Assembly: GCA_026929865.2 (NCBI GenBank)
Contig: CM049413.1
Span: forward strand, 11,973,001-12,037,000
Source: Hyperoplus lanceolatus
Lineage: Eukaryota > Chordata > Actinopteri > Uranoscopiformes > Ammodytidae
DNA: 64,000 nt
Direction: 5' to 3'
Positions 23,956-54,572 of the stretch are shown in pieces. A program made the position numbers and the translations under genes. Under the pieces are notes generated by a model, which was not told where the DNA came from, ran no database searches, and saw only the letters and a list, made by a program, of their open reading frames with translations. Within the stretch, counting starts at the first letter, position 1; each line of letters opens with the position of its first letter.

Positions 23956-24832
23956 AGTATTTTCTTTGTTACTATGTGCTATCCTGTTTTTCTTTTATTA
24001 TTTTTTGTCGCTGTAATGCACTCAATCAATGATCTACTTTCATTAATATCACTGGATTAAGACATGTATATCAGTTAATTTTCTGTTAGTCTGCATCTTG
24101 AATCTAATGACGAGTGATAAAGCAGATATTAAAGGTGTTCAAGGTCTCAGGGACCAAAGGCTGACCAGTAGATCTGTGATTCCAGTCTTTATTGCTCTTT
24201 ATCAGTTAGTTTCTAACTCACATAAACCAGCAGCAACTAGAAGAGTGCCAAACTAAACCCAGGTTCCTATGTACAGCAGTCAGCTCTAAATTGTTCTGCA
24301 TAGACCAAAGATAGCTGGAATATTAAGTAATTATAACGTATCAAAACGGGATACACATTGTGGATTATTCCACACTCACCAAATGTTTAAATGAACATTA
24401 AGTTACGGACTTTCCTTTAAAGAACAAAAACTTACATCTTGTATCAGGAGTGAAATGATTATTTCTGCTGTAAAAATGGCCGCTTCTGGCTGGTATACTA
24501 CAAATACTTTATTCTACATACAGTGTAGAGTTGAGTGATAAATCAAAGTGTTCATGAGATAAAGTAGAGAGGAAAGAAAGTTCAGACAAACACATTTGTT
24601 TTGTATTTTCTGGACTTTACTCTCATTTGAAGATATAACAGAACCTGTAGAAATAATTTTTTTCTTGCATAAATGATAAATGCAAACCAAAATACATCTG
24701 AAAGATGACAACAGGGCCCAGCTGCCTTTTTTTCTTTTCTTTTTTTGTTAAAAGGTTATCTGTAGAGTAACTAGTATTATATGTAGTGCAGTGAAAAGGT
24801 ACAACATTTCCCTGTGAAATGTAGCAGGATAT
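23956..24832. other. Gene-free intergenic stretch
   Basis: AT-rich DNA between cndp2 and a MITE. No gene or element ends recognised. Confidence 0.5.
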
Positions 24833-25206
24833 TAGCCTGGTGCTACCAGACCATCTTACTTCATTTCATTTGTACAGAGGGTCTGGCAGTGCTGTAATTG
24901 GCAAACGTTCACTCATGGAGGCGGGTGTCTGCTAAAGTTTAAAACTATTGGATCTGCCCAGTGCCACTCTGGATTAGCCAACCAATCGCATAACGTTTGG
25001 TCGTCACGTGTGTCATGAGCCGGCTTCTGGCAACTGAAACTGGAGCGCGACTTCGACGTCATCGTTCTCAGCCACTCGCTCTGTTCGCTGATTGGACCGG
25101 CTATCGAATCTCCGGCAAAACTGGGAAATGGGCTGTACACCCAGACTGACTACTGAAGGGAAAATAAAATTTGGCCGGAAGTAGGCGGGCGGGCGGAGCC
25201 AGGCTA
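24833..25206. mobile_element. MITE with TAGCCTGG ends and 9-bp target duplication
   Basis: The 374-base element begins TAGCCTGGTGCTACC and ends GGAGCCAGGCTA. GCAGGATAT is repeated exactly at 24824-24832 and 25207-25215. A 9-base duplication is typical of Mutator-like elements, but the shared TA makes the exact border ambiguous. There is no coding capacity. A familiar GC-rich fish repeat, here between cndp2 and recql4. Confidence 0.8.
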
Positions 25207-25743
25207 GCAGGATATAGAGTAGGGAGGAAAAAGAAGACAGTAAAAGTAATTCAACATGTTTAGTGATAGTAGTAGCCTACAGTCCTTTTGTAAATTATAC
25301 TTTATGATGATGAAATAATAAGTAATAAGTAAGTAATGTTACCTCCCACTATTGCAGGGGGATATGGTGATATCAATAGACGATGCAATGCCACTTTATA
25401 TTTTCTCATACAGCCAACAATAAACAGATTGTTTAACTGAGGGAAATAAGAGTTTAAAAGACATTTCTCTCGTGTCTGTCTCTTTAAGAAGAAGGCGGAC
25501 TCAGCATGAGCCTGGCGGAAGTGGTGCCTCACAGCCACAATCCTTATATAAACCTAAATGGGTTTATTTTAATATTGAGAGATGAACAGCTATTACACTG
25601 ACTATTATTTTTATCTGTTTCGCCTGTCTAGTGTTATCGTATATAAATGTTCTTCATCCGTAAATTAAATCCAAGTAAGAGTTATGTTTTGTGAGGCTGG
25701 GGGATACAGGAAGGAACCTGGCAACAAGAGCTGTCATTTTTCC

Positions 25744-25754
25744 GGCGCGGGAAA
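25744..25754 (-). promoter_or_regulatory. E2F-like site upstream of recql4
   Basis: TTTCCGGCGCGGGAAA is near-palindromic and contains the E2F core TTTCCCGC on the minus strand, about 300 bases before the recql4 start codon. E2F sites are usual at replication genes, which fits RECQL4. No TATA box was seen. Binding is inferred. Confidence 0.55.
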
Positions 25755-26052
25755 GTCGTAAACAACAAAAACACAGCAGAAGAAAGACCTTTAGTGTAGT
25801 TTGATGTGATAGCTATGCACCACATACGTAACATTTACCTCCTTAACTTGCTGTAACTTTGAGCCAGAAAAAAAGAAACAAGAGGAAGTAATTCAAGATT
25901 TCGAAGGACCATAACGTTTTCGCTGCCAAATTCGGGGAAATGCTATCGTGTTGCTGTAACGTTAGCTTTTGCATTGCAAACTTGATGCTGTAAATTAAGT
26001 ATGCTGTCAATTAAAGTTAGATAAATTAGTCAAATTAAAAAAGGATTATCGG

Positions 26053-42835
<16,783 letters not shown>

Positions 42836-43006
42836 TGGACGATTCTCACACACACACACACACTTAATGTTCACTTATCTCCTCACTTGATGGTCTGGTT
42901 TTAAAGGATTTAAAGGACCATAAACACCAGTTTTATAAATACTTTTTGGACTAATCATACATCATATACTGTACATGTATACGTTTTTCTTTGTAGACTG
43001 TAATTA

Positions 43007-43012
43007 AATAAA
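43007..43012 (+). terminator. Polyadenylation signal of recql4
   Basis: AATAAA about 170 bases after the stop, followed by TTTCTATTTTTC and TTGCTGTG, a plausible downstream element. Confidence 0.8.
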
Positions 43013-45236
43013 ATATTTCTATTTTTCTATTTCAGTCTTGCTGTGACATTTATTTAAAAAATCTTATGAATTTCCTGTTCTACAAATTGTATCTGACTCT
43101 TATCTTGTTTTTTAAGTTTTGTTTGTATAAGGATTAAAACCATCAGAGAGAAAAATCGCCCTGACCCAGATACAAACTGATATGAGTAAGTAAGAATAGA
43201 AGAGTGAAAAGCAAAGTGTTTTTTTTCCTGTTCGGACCAGCCCATCCCACTCCAGTGATGTCATTGTTGTTGACTGAAGAAACTTCAAACAAAGTTAAGG
43301 AAAATATTAACTTGCATTGACTGGAATATCTTTGTAATGCTTTAGCAGTATATTTTCGGCCTTTACTCAGAACAACGGCGTTGGTTGTGGGTTGATGAAA
43401 GAAGACGCAGTTGGAGGCAGATGAGGAGGTCTCAGGAACAATTCTTTTATTTAAGCAACAAAACTCATCCTGCAGTCAAAACGAAGCCAATAAAAAGTTA
43501 AAGTGTTTGTAGCCAAAAACTAATAGAGGTACATGCACAAAACAAAAAGCTATTAAGAATTGCTGTAAGCTAAAAACCTGTCTCTTCCTGAATTGTGGTG
43601 GCCTATAACCTGAAATCTAAGTGAGTTGATTGGTCCTTAGGTCAGTAAGCTCCACCTCGCCTAACTCCTGATTGGTGGACCCTAACTAGCTCTGACCTAC
43701 ACGTGTAGGTCAGGTGATATGCCATTTGGGGCCAGGAAGTCTGATTCAGTAACTTTAAGACAATCCCTTTAGCCAGGGGCCAATAAATTAGCTGTTAAAT
43801 CTTAACCAAACTGTCCTAAATTGCCCCTACAAGCCAGTCACCCCGGAGCCTCCCTTTGTGTGCATGCTGAGTAACCTACAGAAATCTCACCTATGGCTTC
43901 CCCCACTAAGCAATACACATTCCTATCCTGCACACACATATACCCACGAGAGCCACTCCTGGCTCCCCTTATAGTTAACTCTGTATGTAATTAAACAATC
44001 TCCTGATTTATCATTAATCTTAGAATGTGTCATAACGAAATACACTACACTTTCTTACATGTATACTCATTTAATATTTACTCACCTTCATCAAAACACA
44101 TGCAGCAAGTGATTTATAAACATTTAGAAAGCAACAGCTAGCAGCTTAGCTTAGTATAAAGACTGGAAACATTGGGAAATGGTTAGTCTGATTCAGATAA
44201 CATCTGCCTACCAGCTGTATCCTAGCATTACGCTAAGCTAACCATCTTCTGATACCATCTTAACCATTTTAAGCTGTGCATCCAACAGTCAGTAAAAAAG
44301 TCATATTTTCCAAAATGCGAAGCTATTATGGGGAGAGACAATTTTTCAAGGGAGATCAAAGTCAGACATAACAGCCGTGGCAGCTAAGCTTCTTCTTTCT
44401 TCATTAGGGTTTAACCGTGGACTCTGGCGTTTAAATATCTGCTAACAACTTATCATCAAATGTGAAGCTATGTTCATACCATAAAAAAACATAAATAACG
44501 TTGAAAATTGGTGAACTATTCCTTTAACTTCATACTGTGGCCTATCATAGAGAAGACTGATAAGTTTAGCTTCCAGGCAATGGTATAAATACTGTAGCTA
44601 TGTGGGAGGAACACGAAATGGAAAAAAACTAAGCCATCATGAAGTCAGCCTTTCCTGGGAAATGTAGGGTGAAGGTCAGGGATAATGGTAAATGGGTGTG
44701 GTGAAGAAGATATCTTGATATATGAATAGATTATTTTAGTCATACGTTATGAGGAGCAAAAAACTAAACAACAAATTGTTTGTATATTTCTAATATATTT
44801 CCTGTGAACTCATAATTGGCTTTTTTACTCAGCAGGTATTTTGTCATTTTGGGAAAATAACAGGTGTTGCTGATAACCATGGGTCTGGACAAGAGTGGTG
44901 GACTGGACTGGACACTTTGCTATGACACTAGCATGGCAAAAAAGATGATAATTTGTTGGCGGGATACAGTGATGTCATTCTGTTTCAACCATGTCATTGG
45001 CAGTGAGCTGTGAGCTCAGATTCAACAACACCTTCCTTCCGTGGAACAGAGTAACTACAGCCAGACACTGTTATTTTGCTAGATGCTGTCACTCAGCTGA
45101 GCATTCTAACAATTACAGTAACTGACACTTAAGTCTACTTCACCTCTCTTTGATAAGCTTAATTTGCTGAAATACTCTTCCTTTTGTGAGGGAATTTTGG
45201 TCTTTAGTTGTAATATTAATGATAAAGATTAATAGT
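43013..45236. other. Gene-free stretch with repeat traces
   Basis: No gene recognised. Around 44130-44230 the words AGCTTAGCTTAGTATAAAGA and ACGCTAAGCTAACC, and near 44508 GTGAACTATTCCTTTAA at a TTAA, are familiar from short fish repeats. Full ends could not be set. Confidence 0.45.
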
Positions 45237-45370
45237 TCATATATTTATTTATTTATTATTCTTTCGGACAATTCCACACAATACACAATTATCTCTTTCA
45301 CATCATACATCTTAATTAGTGTTGTCCGAAGGGTGACGGAAGAAGCCTAAGGCTTATCGAGTCCCACCCC
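45237..45370 (-). mobile_element. LINE 3' tail fragment
   Basis: On the minus strand, GGGACTCGATAAGCCTTAGG, a segment with two copies of the word TTGTCCGA/TCGGACAA, and an ATAAATAAATA tail resemble the 3' end of fish non-LTR elements. There is no coding part. Confidence 0.45.
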
Positions 45371-46797
45371 CAATTTCATCAGATTCAGAATCAGATACAC
45401 ATTTACTGATCACAAAAAAGAAAAGGAAAAAAAAAAGAAAAAGGAAGAAAACACACAAATTTGCATACATCTTCAAGTCATTATCTGGTAGTCTAAACAC
45501 ACCTGCAGAAGTATTCAACCCAAACAAGTCATATATGCCTATCTTGTGTGTCTGTCTCTCAGACTCTAGGTCAACCTTGGAGCCAGTTGTTTAGGTCAGT
45601 TGTATAGATAAAGTCTCATCTCCTTAGACTCAAGAATGTTATGGTTCACTGTGTACAGCTCTGAACCAAAACATTGGTACGCTTGGTGCCCGAGCCGGGG
45701 AGGTGTTAGAGATAGCGCGAGGTTAAAACACAGCTCTAAGCATGTGTCTGGCAGAATTTAAGTGCAAGTCACGAGAGTTGCAGTCCGGTTCTCCTTGGCC
45801 GAGTCTGTAATAAATATTGCTTCATAATTCATCCAAGTCTCCTGAAATATTCTTCCACCTGAGTTGACCTCCAACCTTAAAAGAACTTCCTTCACACCTT
45901 TATGCTCCCGTATAAAGTTCTATGTTTTTAGGAAAATTAGGAGATTACATAATATAGATTACATAAAGACCTATAAAACAAGGATTTATAATACAGAAAT
46001 GTCGACCTTCTGAATAATTCATAAAATTCACTTATGCACTTTGTAATTTGATGGAGCTCCTTCTGCACAAATTACTGCATTAATGCAGTGTGGCATGGAG
46101 GTGATCAGCCTGTGCCTGTATTTCTGTATTATACAGTACATCCTTTTTTTATACTGGTCTTTTGCAATATTCTAATATTTTGAAATAGGGGATTTTTATG
46201 AGTTGAAAGTCGTAATCAGCTAAATAAAAAATAAAAACTTGAAATATTTCACTTTATTACTAGAATATTTGCATGTTTCACTTTTTGAATTCAATTGCTT
46301 TTCCATACATTTTCTAGATGGACCCCTAAGCGGGAACTGACAGTCTCCTTATTTCTGCCCTGTGCTGTTTCTTCCATCTAAGTCTTTCTTTGTCCTTTCA
46401 CTTAACTTCTTCTCATACAGTTGTAAAATTGCCCATCCAGCTTTCAAGTCTCCCTGTCTTTGTCTATCCCCTGGCTTTCGTTTTCACTCTGTAAAATGTA
46501 ATAGCTTCTGCAAAAGATGTATATTGAAGTTTATTGTATAAAAAGCTCAAAGTCCAGTTTTATAGTTTATTATCAAGTGTTTAATGAGCAGAGTGACTTA
46601 CATGAACCCGGGGGCTCATAAAACCTCAGGTAATGTAGTGTAGGAGTTTAAAGTTATGGATTGCTTTTGTTGTAAAGCAGACTTCAGGGACACACCTTTT
46701 TCCCCTGCTGTCAGCAGCTATGCGCTGTAATCTGCAATTTATTTATTACACAGCACATGCTCAAAGGATCAGTACACAGCCCTGAATGCTGTTATTA
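45371..46797. other. Gene-free stretch
   Basis: No gene recognised. 46000-46300 (AATATTTTGAAATAGGGGATTT, GAGTTGAAAGTCGTAATCA) resembles an old interspersed fish repeat. TTGGTGCCCGAGCCGGGG at 45683 looks like a primer-binding-site word, but no LTR pair was found. Confidence 0.4.
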
Positions 46798-47848
46798 CAG
46801 TTTTTCTCAGTTGCTTTGGTGCTTTTCTCAGATCAGAATGAAAATTCTCATAACTATTAGTTCAACCTCCGCAGCATTTAGTCATTTGAGCACATCATAG
46901 TAGCAATTTCTCCTTCCTCTGAACAAATTGCAAATGCTTTTGGACATGTATCAGTTGCTTTCGTACAATTCTCTGCTGTTTTATAACATTGTCATTTGCT
47001 TATGTCATGTCAGTCAAAATGAACTATACTTATGGATGCTGAATAGTCGTTCCCAATAAAACTAATAGTCTTCATTTCATTGCTTGAGTCATTACATACA
47101 AAATTGAACTAGTAATCAAATTCTGTCAAGCAAATTTTATACCTTTTCTTTATCATAGATACTTTCCTCGCTGCATTGCGAGGGATAATATCCGTTGTGA
47201 TGTAGATGAAAATATGTGGCCAGACAGACAGGAACGTCTGAATGTGCCAGAATGATTTACCTATATATGTTCAGTTACAATATGTCCTGTTATATTGTTT
47301 GTGCACAGCTCTACCAACATGGTGTTTTTTATGTTAGTTCTAAATAAGTGACTGAAGTGTATTTTTCTTTTGCAAAATGCTGCAGAATTGCAAAGAGCAT
47401 ATACAGTAAAAATGTGAAACATACATATTCAGTGTCTTGTACTCACTCCCCTAACTACAGCAATGTGTAACTTTACTGCAGTTTTCAAATGGCTGTACAA
47501 GTAGTGTATAGTGCTGTCTTGAGCATTTTCAGGTAGTGTCACCGAGTTCTGACCTTTTTTTTGCATTGGAAAACATTGAGAGAACTGTCATAATGAAAAC
47601 ATGACAAAGCCATTTGACTATCTTGTTCATAAACGATGGTGTCAAGACTTCTAATTTTGATGACACTGGCAGTTGACATGAATACTTGCTTTTGAAGAAT
47701 AGACTATCCATTTTGAGCAAGTGACGCACTTTTGCAGGTTATCCACTAGGTTTTGCAGTTTGTACTAATTGTTTTGAGAAATGCACTAACTGCTGTGCAA
47801 ATGTTAAAAGTGATGTGAGAAAAGCACCAAAGCGACTGAGAAAAACTG
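46798..47848. mobile_element. TA-flanked DNA element with about 33-bp inverted ends
   Basis: It begins CAGTTTTTCTCAGTTGCTTT and ends with the inverted AAAGCGACTGAGAAAAACTG. TA stands on each side (46796-46797 and 47849-47850), as for Tc1/mariner. The 1,051 bases hold no transposase frame, so it is non-autonomous or decayed. Confidence 0.75.
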
Positions 47849-48817
47849 TAAATGGGTCACTTTGGCAGAGAGAGAGAGTGAGTTGATTACACACACACAC
47901 AGCATGCTCCATATGTACTGTACATATTATATCATATTATGTCTGTGTGCGATGAGTTGTCGGCGGACTCTGTCCCTGACTAAGTGGTTCACGTAACCTG
48001 TAAATCTAGGAGATTAGATGAAATGGATAAAGAGAATGTCAAGTTTTCTCTGCACCTCAACAGAATTCATTCACCAAAAGATAAAAACATTCAAAAGATT
48101 GGATCTGTTTTCAGGCTGAAAAGCAAAATCTGTGGTTACATGCAAACAAAAGGGTGACAAGTCTTTTTTTGCAGTTACATTTAAAAGTAAATGGCAAAAA
48201 AAATCATGGTCCAAATTTTTTAAATACAGGTCGACCTCTCACGATGATATATGCTGGTAAGAAAAATCAAATGTTTCCTTACATAACAGCTGATAAAGCT
48301 GAGCGTATATAAGATTGAAATCAGATTATTATGCACCAGACATCACATCGCTTCAGGGCTAATTGATTTTAAAGTGTAAATGGAAAAGTGCATTCATTCT
48401 CCACCTGGCTGCGGTTTAAACAAAATAAATCAAATGGAAAACAGTACCGGACCGGTACATAATGGATTTTGAAATACTTTTATTTTTTTTACAATACAAA
48501 ATAATATTATGACATATTAACAATGTTTTATACATTTAGTGTTATCATAAATGCTGTAAAATACTAATCCTTAAACTGTAAAGCGTCATACAATACAGTA
48601 TAATAGTCCTGTAATATCTTACCCTTTAAAAGATAAGATAAGAAACGTTATTGTCCATTACATTACATGTAACCCCAGGCCTGCTGCTTATCATATTTTT
48701 CTGATAGTTTTGCTGGGATTAAGAGAAGTGTTATTTCCGCAGCTCTGTTTGTGGTTTCTGTTGATAATGTTAAAATAGAATAGTGTTTCTGTTTTTCCTG
48801 CCTCCATGGGGTGTGCC
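47849..48817. other. Gene-free stretch
   Basis: No gene recognised. AAGATAAGATAAGAAACGTT at 48632 may be the tail of an old LINE. Confidence 0.4.
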
Positions 48818-51800
48818 CAGGGCTGTACAGTGCGACAGTTTTGATCGCATTTGCTACTGAAATTGATCACGTGCGATGATGAATACAAGTACACTCGCAC
48901 GAGTGCTAATGAGCAGATGCTGTCTGTTTTAGACGCAGAGGAGTGCTGCACAACACTGCTTAGAGGTCTCTACATTAACACTCTCCAAATTCGGGTAAAT
49001 GTAGTCTTAAGTAAGTTGAGTCCATCCTCCACTTTGGCTGGTGAAAGATGTGTGCTCGGGACCTGTGCTTGTGCGGCGAATCTAGCGTCTAATACACTTC
49101 ACCAACGGTAATAACCGGAAGGAGACGGCACGCAGTTAAGTTAGCGCGTGTGCAAACAGAACATTTCCTGTGGTCTTCACATTAAAAGCATGTTACTAGC
49201 CAAACGTGAGTTGACTTTTTTGAAGCCGGTAAGAACAGGAAGTTCGCACTTCACAGCCCTGCAGTGCGCTAGCTTGAAAATCAACTGCTTCAGCTGCAGA
49301 GAGCAGTCAACAACAGTAGTCTATTTAAACAAAGTTTGAAATAACTGATAAGCCACTGAAGAACTACTCCCAACACATTCACAGCAACCTATTTAACTTA
49401 TCCTAAATTGTACCAATATGTATACTTATTTATTTAATAGGCTATATGTTTTAAAGTTATAGGTTTTAATTAACAGAAGGACATTTACCAAAAATGTTTA
49501 TTATTATGAATATAATGATGATATGTGTTAGGTTTATCAAACTTGTGTGTAAGACAAGAAACCCAGGTTAGTTCAACCAGACAAATGAGACACAGACACA
49601 ATGATACACAGAGACAGTCAGCTCAGTTTCTGCAAACTGGGGAGAGGTAAGCTGCTCAGAATCAACTCCGCCGTTTGGCTCTCCCAGTGTGCTTTTTATT
49701 CACTTTGAATGTTGGATACAAGTGTGTGTGTGTGTGCGTATCTACTAATGATTAATGATACTGGGAACTTCTTGTTTATCAGCATTCCATGCCTGTTCTG
49801 GGACCCGACCGCCTCGGTCAGCCAGGTCATGGAGACCCTTTAGAAAGTACATACTTCACAACAACATGTGGATAACAAGAAGCATAAACAACACGTGCTT
49901 AGATAAGGAGCATATGATTATACAATGAAAACATTTTAAACCTCACATTTCCCTCCTTTTTTTCATTTACAAGCATATTACAACATTTAGCAGTTCCAAG
50001 GGCATTGGACATAGATAATAATCCGTCATTATTCATTTCAGTGATTGTTCCATTCTCTAGGAGGCGGGTCTTCATGAGATCACACAGTCTGCTTGTCGGT
50101 CAGTGCGTGAATCAGCTGATGTTGGTATGTTAGTGCAGACGTAACAATCCCTTTATCTTGTGGCGTTGGCTAATATTAAGGCATATTTGTACCAGGCATT
50201 TGGGTCCTTTTCCCATGCAAAGAGTTTCCTCAGTGCAGCTCCTCCCCCCATCTAATTGTAGTGGATCAGTTGTTTTCTTCACCGGGTTGAGACATGTTTA
50301 CCCACTATAAGGATAAATCCCTTTGTAGCGGACTTCCACCACTACGTTGGAGGGGAGAGGCAGCACCTTTTTTCAGTGTCTTTCGTGTATCCACGTATCT
50401 CGTTCTGCAATCTTTATGGCTGTGGGCGTACTCAGGAGTGTTCATGACCCATGTGGAAGCATCAGCTGTTGTTTAGGAATGTTCACGTCTTCCTGTAGTG
50501 GGTGACTTGGATCTTGTAGTTATTTTTGACTTTGGCTTTGGCTGCAGTTGGACGAATTGTCAGTCGGACTTGACAGGGCCTTTCCCAGCCTGGAATAGTC
50601 CCAGAGTTTCCTTTTTCCTGACCACCAACAGAATCCAGTCACCCAGGAAAAGCGTCAGCTGAACCGCTCCTCTTTAGCATCCTGAAACAGAAATGAGAAG
50701 AGCAGTATCATGTTTTCCAACACTTTGCCCTACATTTTGCTAGGGTATTTTCTCTTATCTCCTCAGACATTGTATTTAGCACAAATTTAGACAGAACAGT
50801 AACAGCTATCCTCATATCATCCCACCACTCATTTCTTTGCTCTAAGCCATACTGACGCATGGCAATGTAAATTATGGATAGGATTGATTTCATTCTTGAG
50901 TTTCACATGGTTGTCTGTGTCAGGTAGCCCAAATAAAAATGTTTATCACTGAGGCATCTGCCCCTTCCCCTGTCTCCATGTACATAAAGCACACGCAGGG
51001 CTCTCTCTTCCTCTTTGCACAGAGACTGAGTCTCATACACACACATTCCTTCAGACAGGCTCTCTCTCCCTCCAAACATGCATTTCATTCATCACCTGTT
51101 CTGACGTCATCAATCAAATATAAATGCTCTAAAAAAGTCCAAAGTTGTATGTATGGAATACATTCGTTATCATATCAATCTTCCCTGCTCTTGAGCAATG
51201 GCACGCCTATTGCTCAATATAACCACTATTTTATTTATATAAGGTTGCGTGGTAGCAATATATATATATATATTTTAATTAATGCAACAACTTTATATCA
51301 TCTCCTAGTACGGCTTGGTCTATAGGTAGTCATAGCCTTGACAGTTACATGAAGGACATACTGTCCCGGTCACATAGATGTGACTACTGAAGCACTCGGA
51401 CCTTCACAAGGGGAGTTTTTTTTAAATAAAACCACTATACTACTTCATTAGACAATTTGGAGAGACAAAGTTGAAATGGGGTAACCACTTTGCCATTTGA
51501 AAACCAATATCACTCATAAAAAATAAAAAACTAATAATAATGCCTTTCTATTATAATTTCATCTTGACATTGCTAAATATTCAACATAATTACTATAAGA
51601 GTAAAACAATTCATTACTGTTCATGCTTCAGACGTTATTATCTTAATACTCCTCTATCTGATTTATATATATTCAAACCATCAATGTTATTTAGTTCCAA
51701 GTCAATTCAATTACTATTTAATTATTATTATTTATTTACTTTTTATTTATCCATGTCCTTCGACTTATTCATAATTTCAGCAAAAAAAACTAAATTGTTT

Positions 51801-54329
51801 TATCCAAACCTCTATAAATATTCAACTGTTCAACCACCTTTCTACTAAAAAAAAAAAACATTCTTCAACCCTTCATACTCAGCTATCCCGTTTAGCATAA
51901 GCTGAAAATCTTCAGCAGGAGATGCATAATCTAGTTCACATTGTTTTTTGCAGCATTTTGTCAACAATTTTTATCGGTTGGGACACTGCTTCATATTTCA
52001 TTTGCCCATTGGCTGTTTAACGAATCTTAATTCGGTCGGGGGCCGCATTCTTGGGATCTCTGTGATTATAACTGATGTGTCAGCTCCACTGTCACATAGG
52101 AATTTGGTTGTTACTTCATTGACTGAGAGGGTGCAGTATCGTTTCACTGTAGGTCCAATATTTGATCGTCTATCTCCTCCCCCCCAATCAACATTGCTTT
52201 GAGGGTTCTCGCTTTTCCTGTATTGTTCTTTTTTACTTTTGTGGGGCAAGTTTTCTTTACAATTCCTGGCCATATGGCCTTCTTTGTTGCATCTGTAACA
52301 GATGATTTTTTCTCGGCATTTAGCCCTCTCCTGTATTGCTCTCTATTCCTGTCTTGGCTCGTGCTGTGGCTTGCCATATTGGCTTGCTCTCTCTTCAACT
52401 TCCTCTGTTTCTTTCGAGCTTCCTCTGCTTCCTCTTCCCATTTCAACCTTCCTTGTTCCTCTCGTTCTAACCTTTCTTTCTCTTCCTGCACTGCCGCACT
52501 CATACTTGGTGCAGTTTCCTCGTCCATTCTGATTTTAGCCATTGTTGCAATTAACTCTGCCTTGTCTTGCTTCTGCCTCATAACTTCCAGTCTTTCTTCG
52601 GCCGTATATATCCATAACATGGCGGCCTCAATTTCTAACGCACACTTCTGTCTTTGCCTTTCCATCCATTCCGCAGCCTTTGTCTGTACCTTCTCTTTCA
52701 GTTCTTCACATTGCTTTAAAACCAACTTGTTCTCAAACCCATATTCTTTCTGCCATTTGTCACAGTATCTGGTGCTCCCGGGCCATCGATTCATCATATA
52801 CATGACATCCCCCGGCTCAGGAGACTTACTCTTTCCGTTTTCCATTTTGCCACTTATCTCAATGTGTTCTTACTCAACTAGGTGTTTTTCAGAACCTAAA
52901 GTCCTCATCCACCACTTTGTGTACACAACAGATTTTATGTTTACCGTTAGGTTTTTGGCTGCTTCCACTGGTGACATTTATTTCTCAACACTCATTCCTC
53001 TCAACACTCATTCTGCCGGCATTCATTCATTCCTTCATCACACAGATCTGAATTTGTATAGCGCTTGTTCAATTTCAAGAGGGCCTTTACACCTCTGGCT
53101 CAGAGGGCCTTTACACCTCTGGCTCAGAGGGCCTTTACACCTCTGGCTCACTTGGGTGGAGCAAACCCAACTCAAATCCTTAAGGGTGGATTAAAAACCC
53201 GCTTTTTCTACCTTACCAGGGCGGAGAGACCCTCCATCTTCAGGGCGAAGGAACCACTGTTTTATTTTTATTTGGCTTTTCTCCTTTTTTTTTTTTTTTT
53301 TTTATATTTTTCTCTTTAGGGTGGAAAAAAACCCGTCTCACCGTATATCTGTGTGTCTGGCTCAGTCTGGATCCCGTCAATCGTCGCCCGAAGAGAAGGG
53401 GGTGAGGACTGCTAAAACACCGGCTGGAGATGAATTCACGGCCCCAGTCTTTCCTCAAGAGTCACTGGACTCTGGCTGTCGACAGACTTCGGTGCGTCCT
53501 TTCCTTCCTCTCCTCGGTCGGTGATATATTGGGATCCGGCTCGACAGGACCAAGATGTTAGGTTTATCAAACTTGTGTGTAAGACAAGAAACCCAGGTTA
53601 GTTCAACCAGACAAATGAGACAGACACAATGATACACAGAGACAGTCAGCTCAGTTTCTGCAAACTGAGGAGAGGTAAGCTGCTCAGAATCAACTCCGCC
53701 GTTTGGCTCTCCCAGTGTGCTTTTTATTCACTTTGAATGTTGGATACAAGTGCGTGTGTGTGTGCGTATCTACTAATGATTAATGATACTGGGAACTTCT
53801 TGTTTATCAGCATTCCATGCCTGTTCTGGGACCCGACCGCCTCGGTCAGCCAGGTCATGGCGACCCTTTAGAAAGTACATATTTCACAACAACATGTGGA
53901 TAACAAGAAGCATAAACAACACGTGCTTAGATAAGGAGCATATGATTATACAATGAAAACATTTTAAACCTCACAATATGTATATACAAAAAATATATAG
54001 ATATTAATTTTATGGGGAGAAATAATTCTGAATCATCAAAAAATTGCATTTGGCAGGCAGGTTAGATTATTTTGTCTAAATTACAATCAGTGCACCCCTA
54101 TTAATTTTTCTACAATTATTACTGCACACACTAGGATATGACATTAATTGAGAATTTCAAATGAGACCAAGATGACAGGCTAAAAGGTAATTAGAGCTAA
54201 ATGTATGGGTTAAGGTTATGCAAGTTTTCGATCATACTTTGTGTGCTACTGAATTTATTGTTGTGCTACTGATTTTTTTTGCTTGCTAGCATCAGTGCTA
54301 CCACCTAAAAAAATAAGCGTACAGCCCTG
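48818..54329. mobile_element. hAT element split by an LTR element
   Basis: Left end CAGGGCTGTACAGTGCGAC and inverted right end GCGTACAGCCCTG. GGTGTGCC occurs at 48810-48817 and again at 54332-54339, two bases beyond the right end, so the duplication is near-perfect in content but offset by AC. Without the LTR element and its 5-base duplication it would be about 1.06 kb. No transposase was recognised. Confidence 0.75.
49526..53975 (-). mobile_element. LTR retroelement fossil, young, incomplete
   Basis: Two direct LTRs of about 420 bases (49526-49947 and 53556-53975), TGTTAGG...CCTCACA, flanked by the 5-base duplication ATATG (49521-49525 and 53976-53980). It reads on the minus strand: a purine-rich tract borders the left LTR and a candidate primer-binding site borders the right one. 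Recognisable parts are a gag-like region, a zinc-knuckle-like motif and a protease-like region with DSGAD. No polymerase, integrase or envelope was recognised, so it is broken. The LTRs differ at about four bases plus one 2-base gap (about 1%), so it is young. A 24-bp unit is repeated three times near 53078-53150. Ty3-like versus retrovirus-like is undecided. Confidence 0.9.
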
Positions 54330-54572
54330 ACGGTGTGCCTGATAACAATAAAACCATCTGTCTTGATTCAAACATACAGGAAAGCTTACTTTACAATGTC
54401 TTCTGGACAAAGTATTAGTGTACAACATTTGAAACTTGGTGAAAATAACAAATCATTAGTCGAAGACGTTTTTGTCTGATAGTTGAAATTGTAATTTGTA
54501 TGACGTTTTTGGTTCCTCTTCTTACAGGTTGTTTATCTTTCTGTTAGCAGGAAGGACCATTTTGCCACTTAA

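Noticed and set aside
45560-45905. Possible LTR or primer-binding-site remnant
   Set aside because: Only one suggestive word; no LTR pair, duplication or coding part.
52199-53194. Plus-strand open frame of 331 codons
   Set aside because: It is the antisense shadow of the gag-like region of the LTR fossil, low-complexity Ser/Leu/Phe in content.
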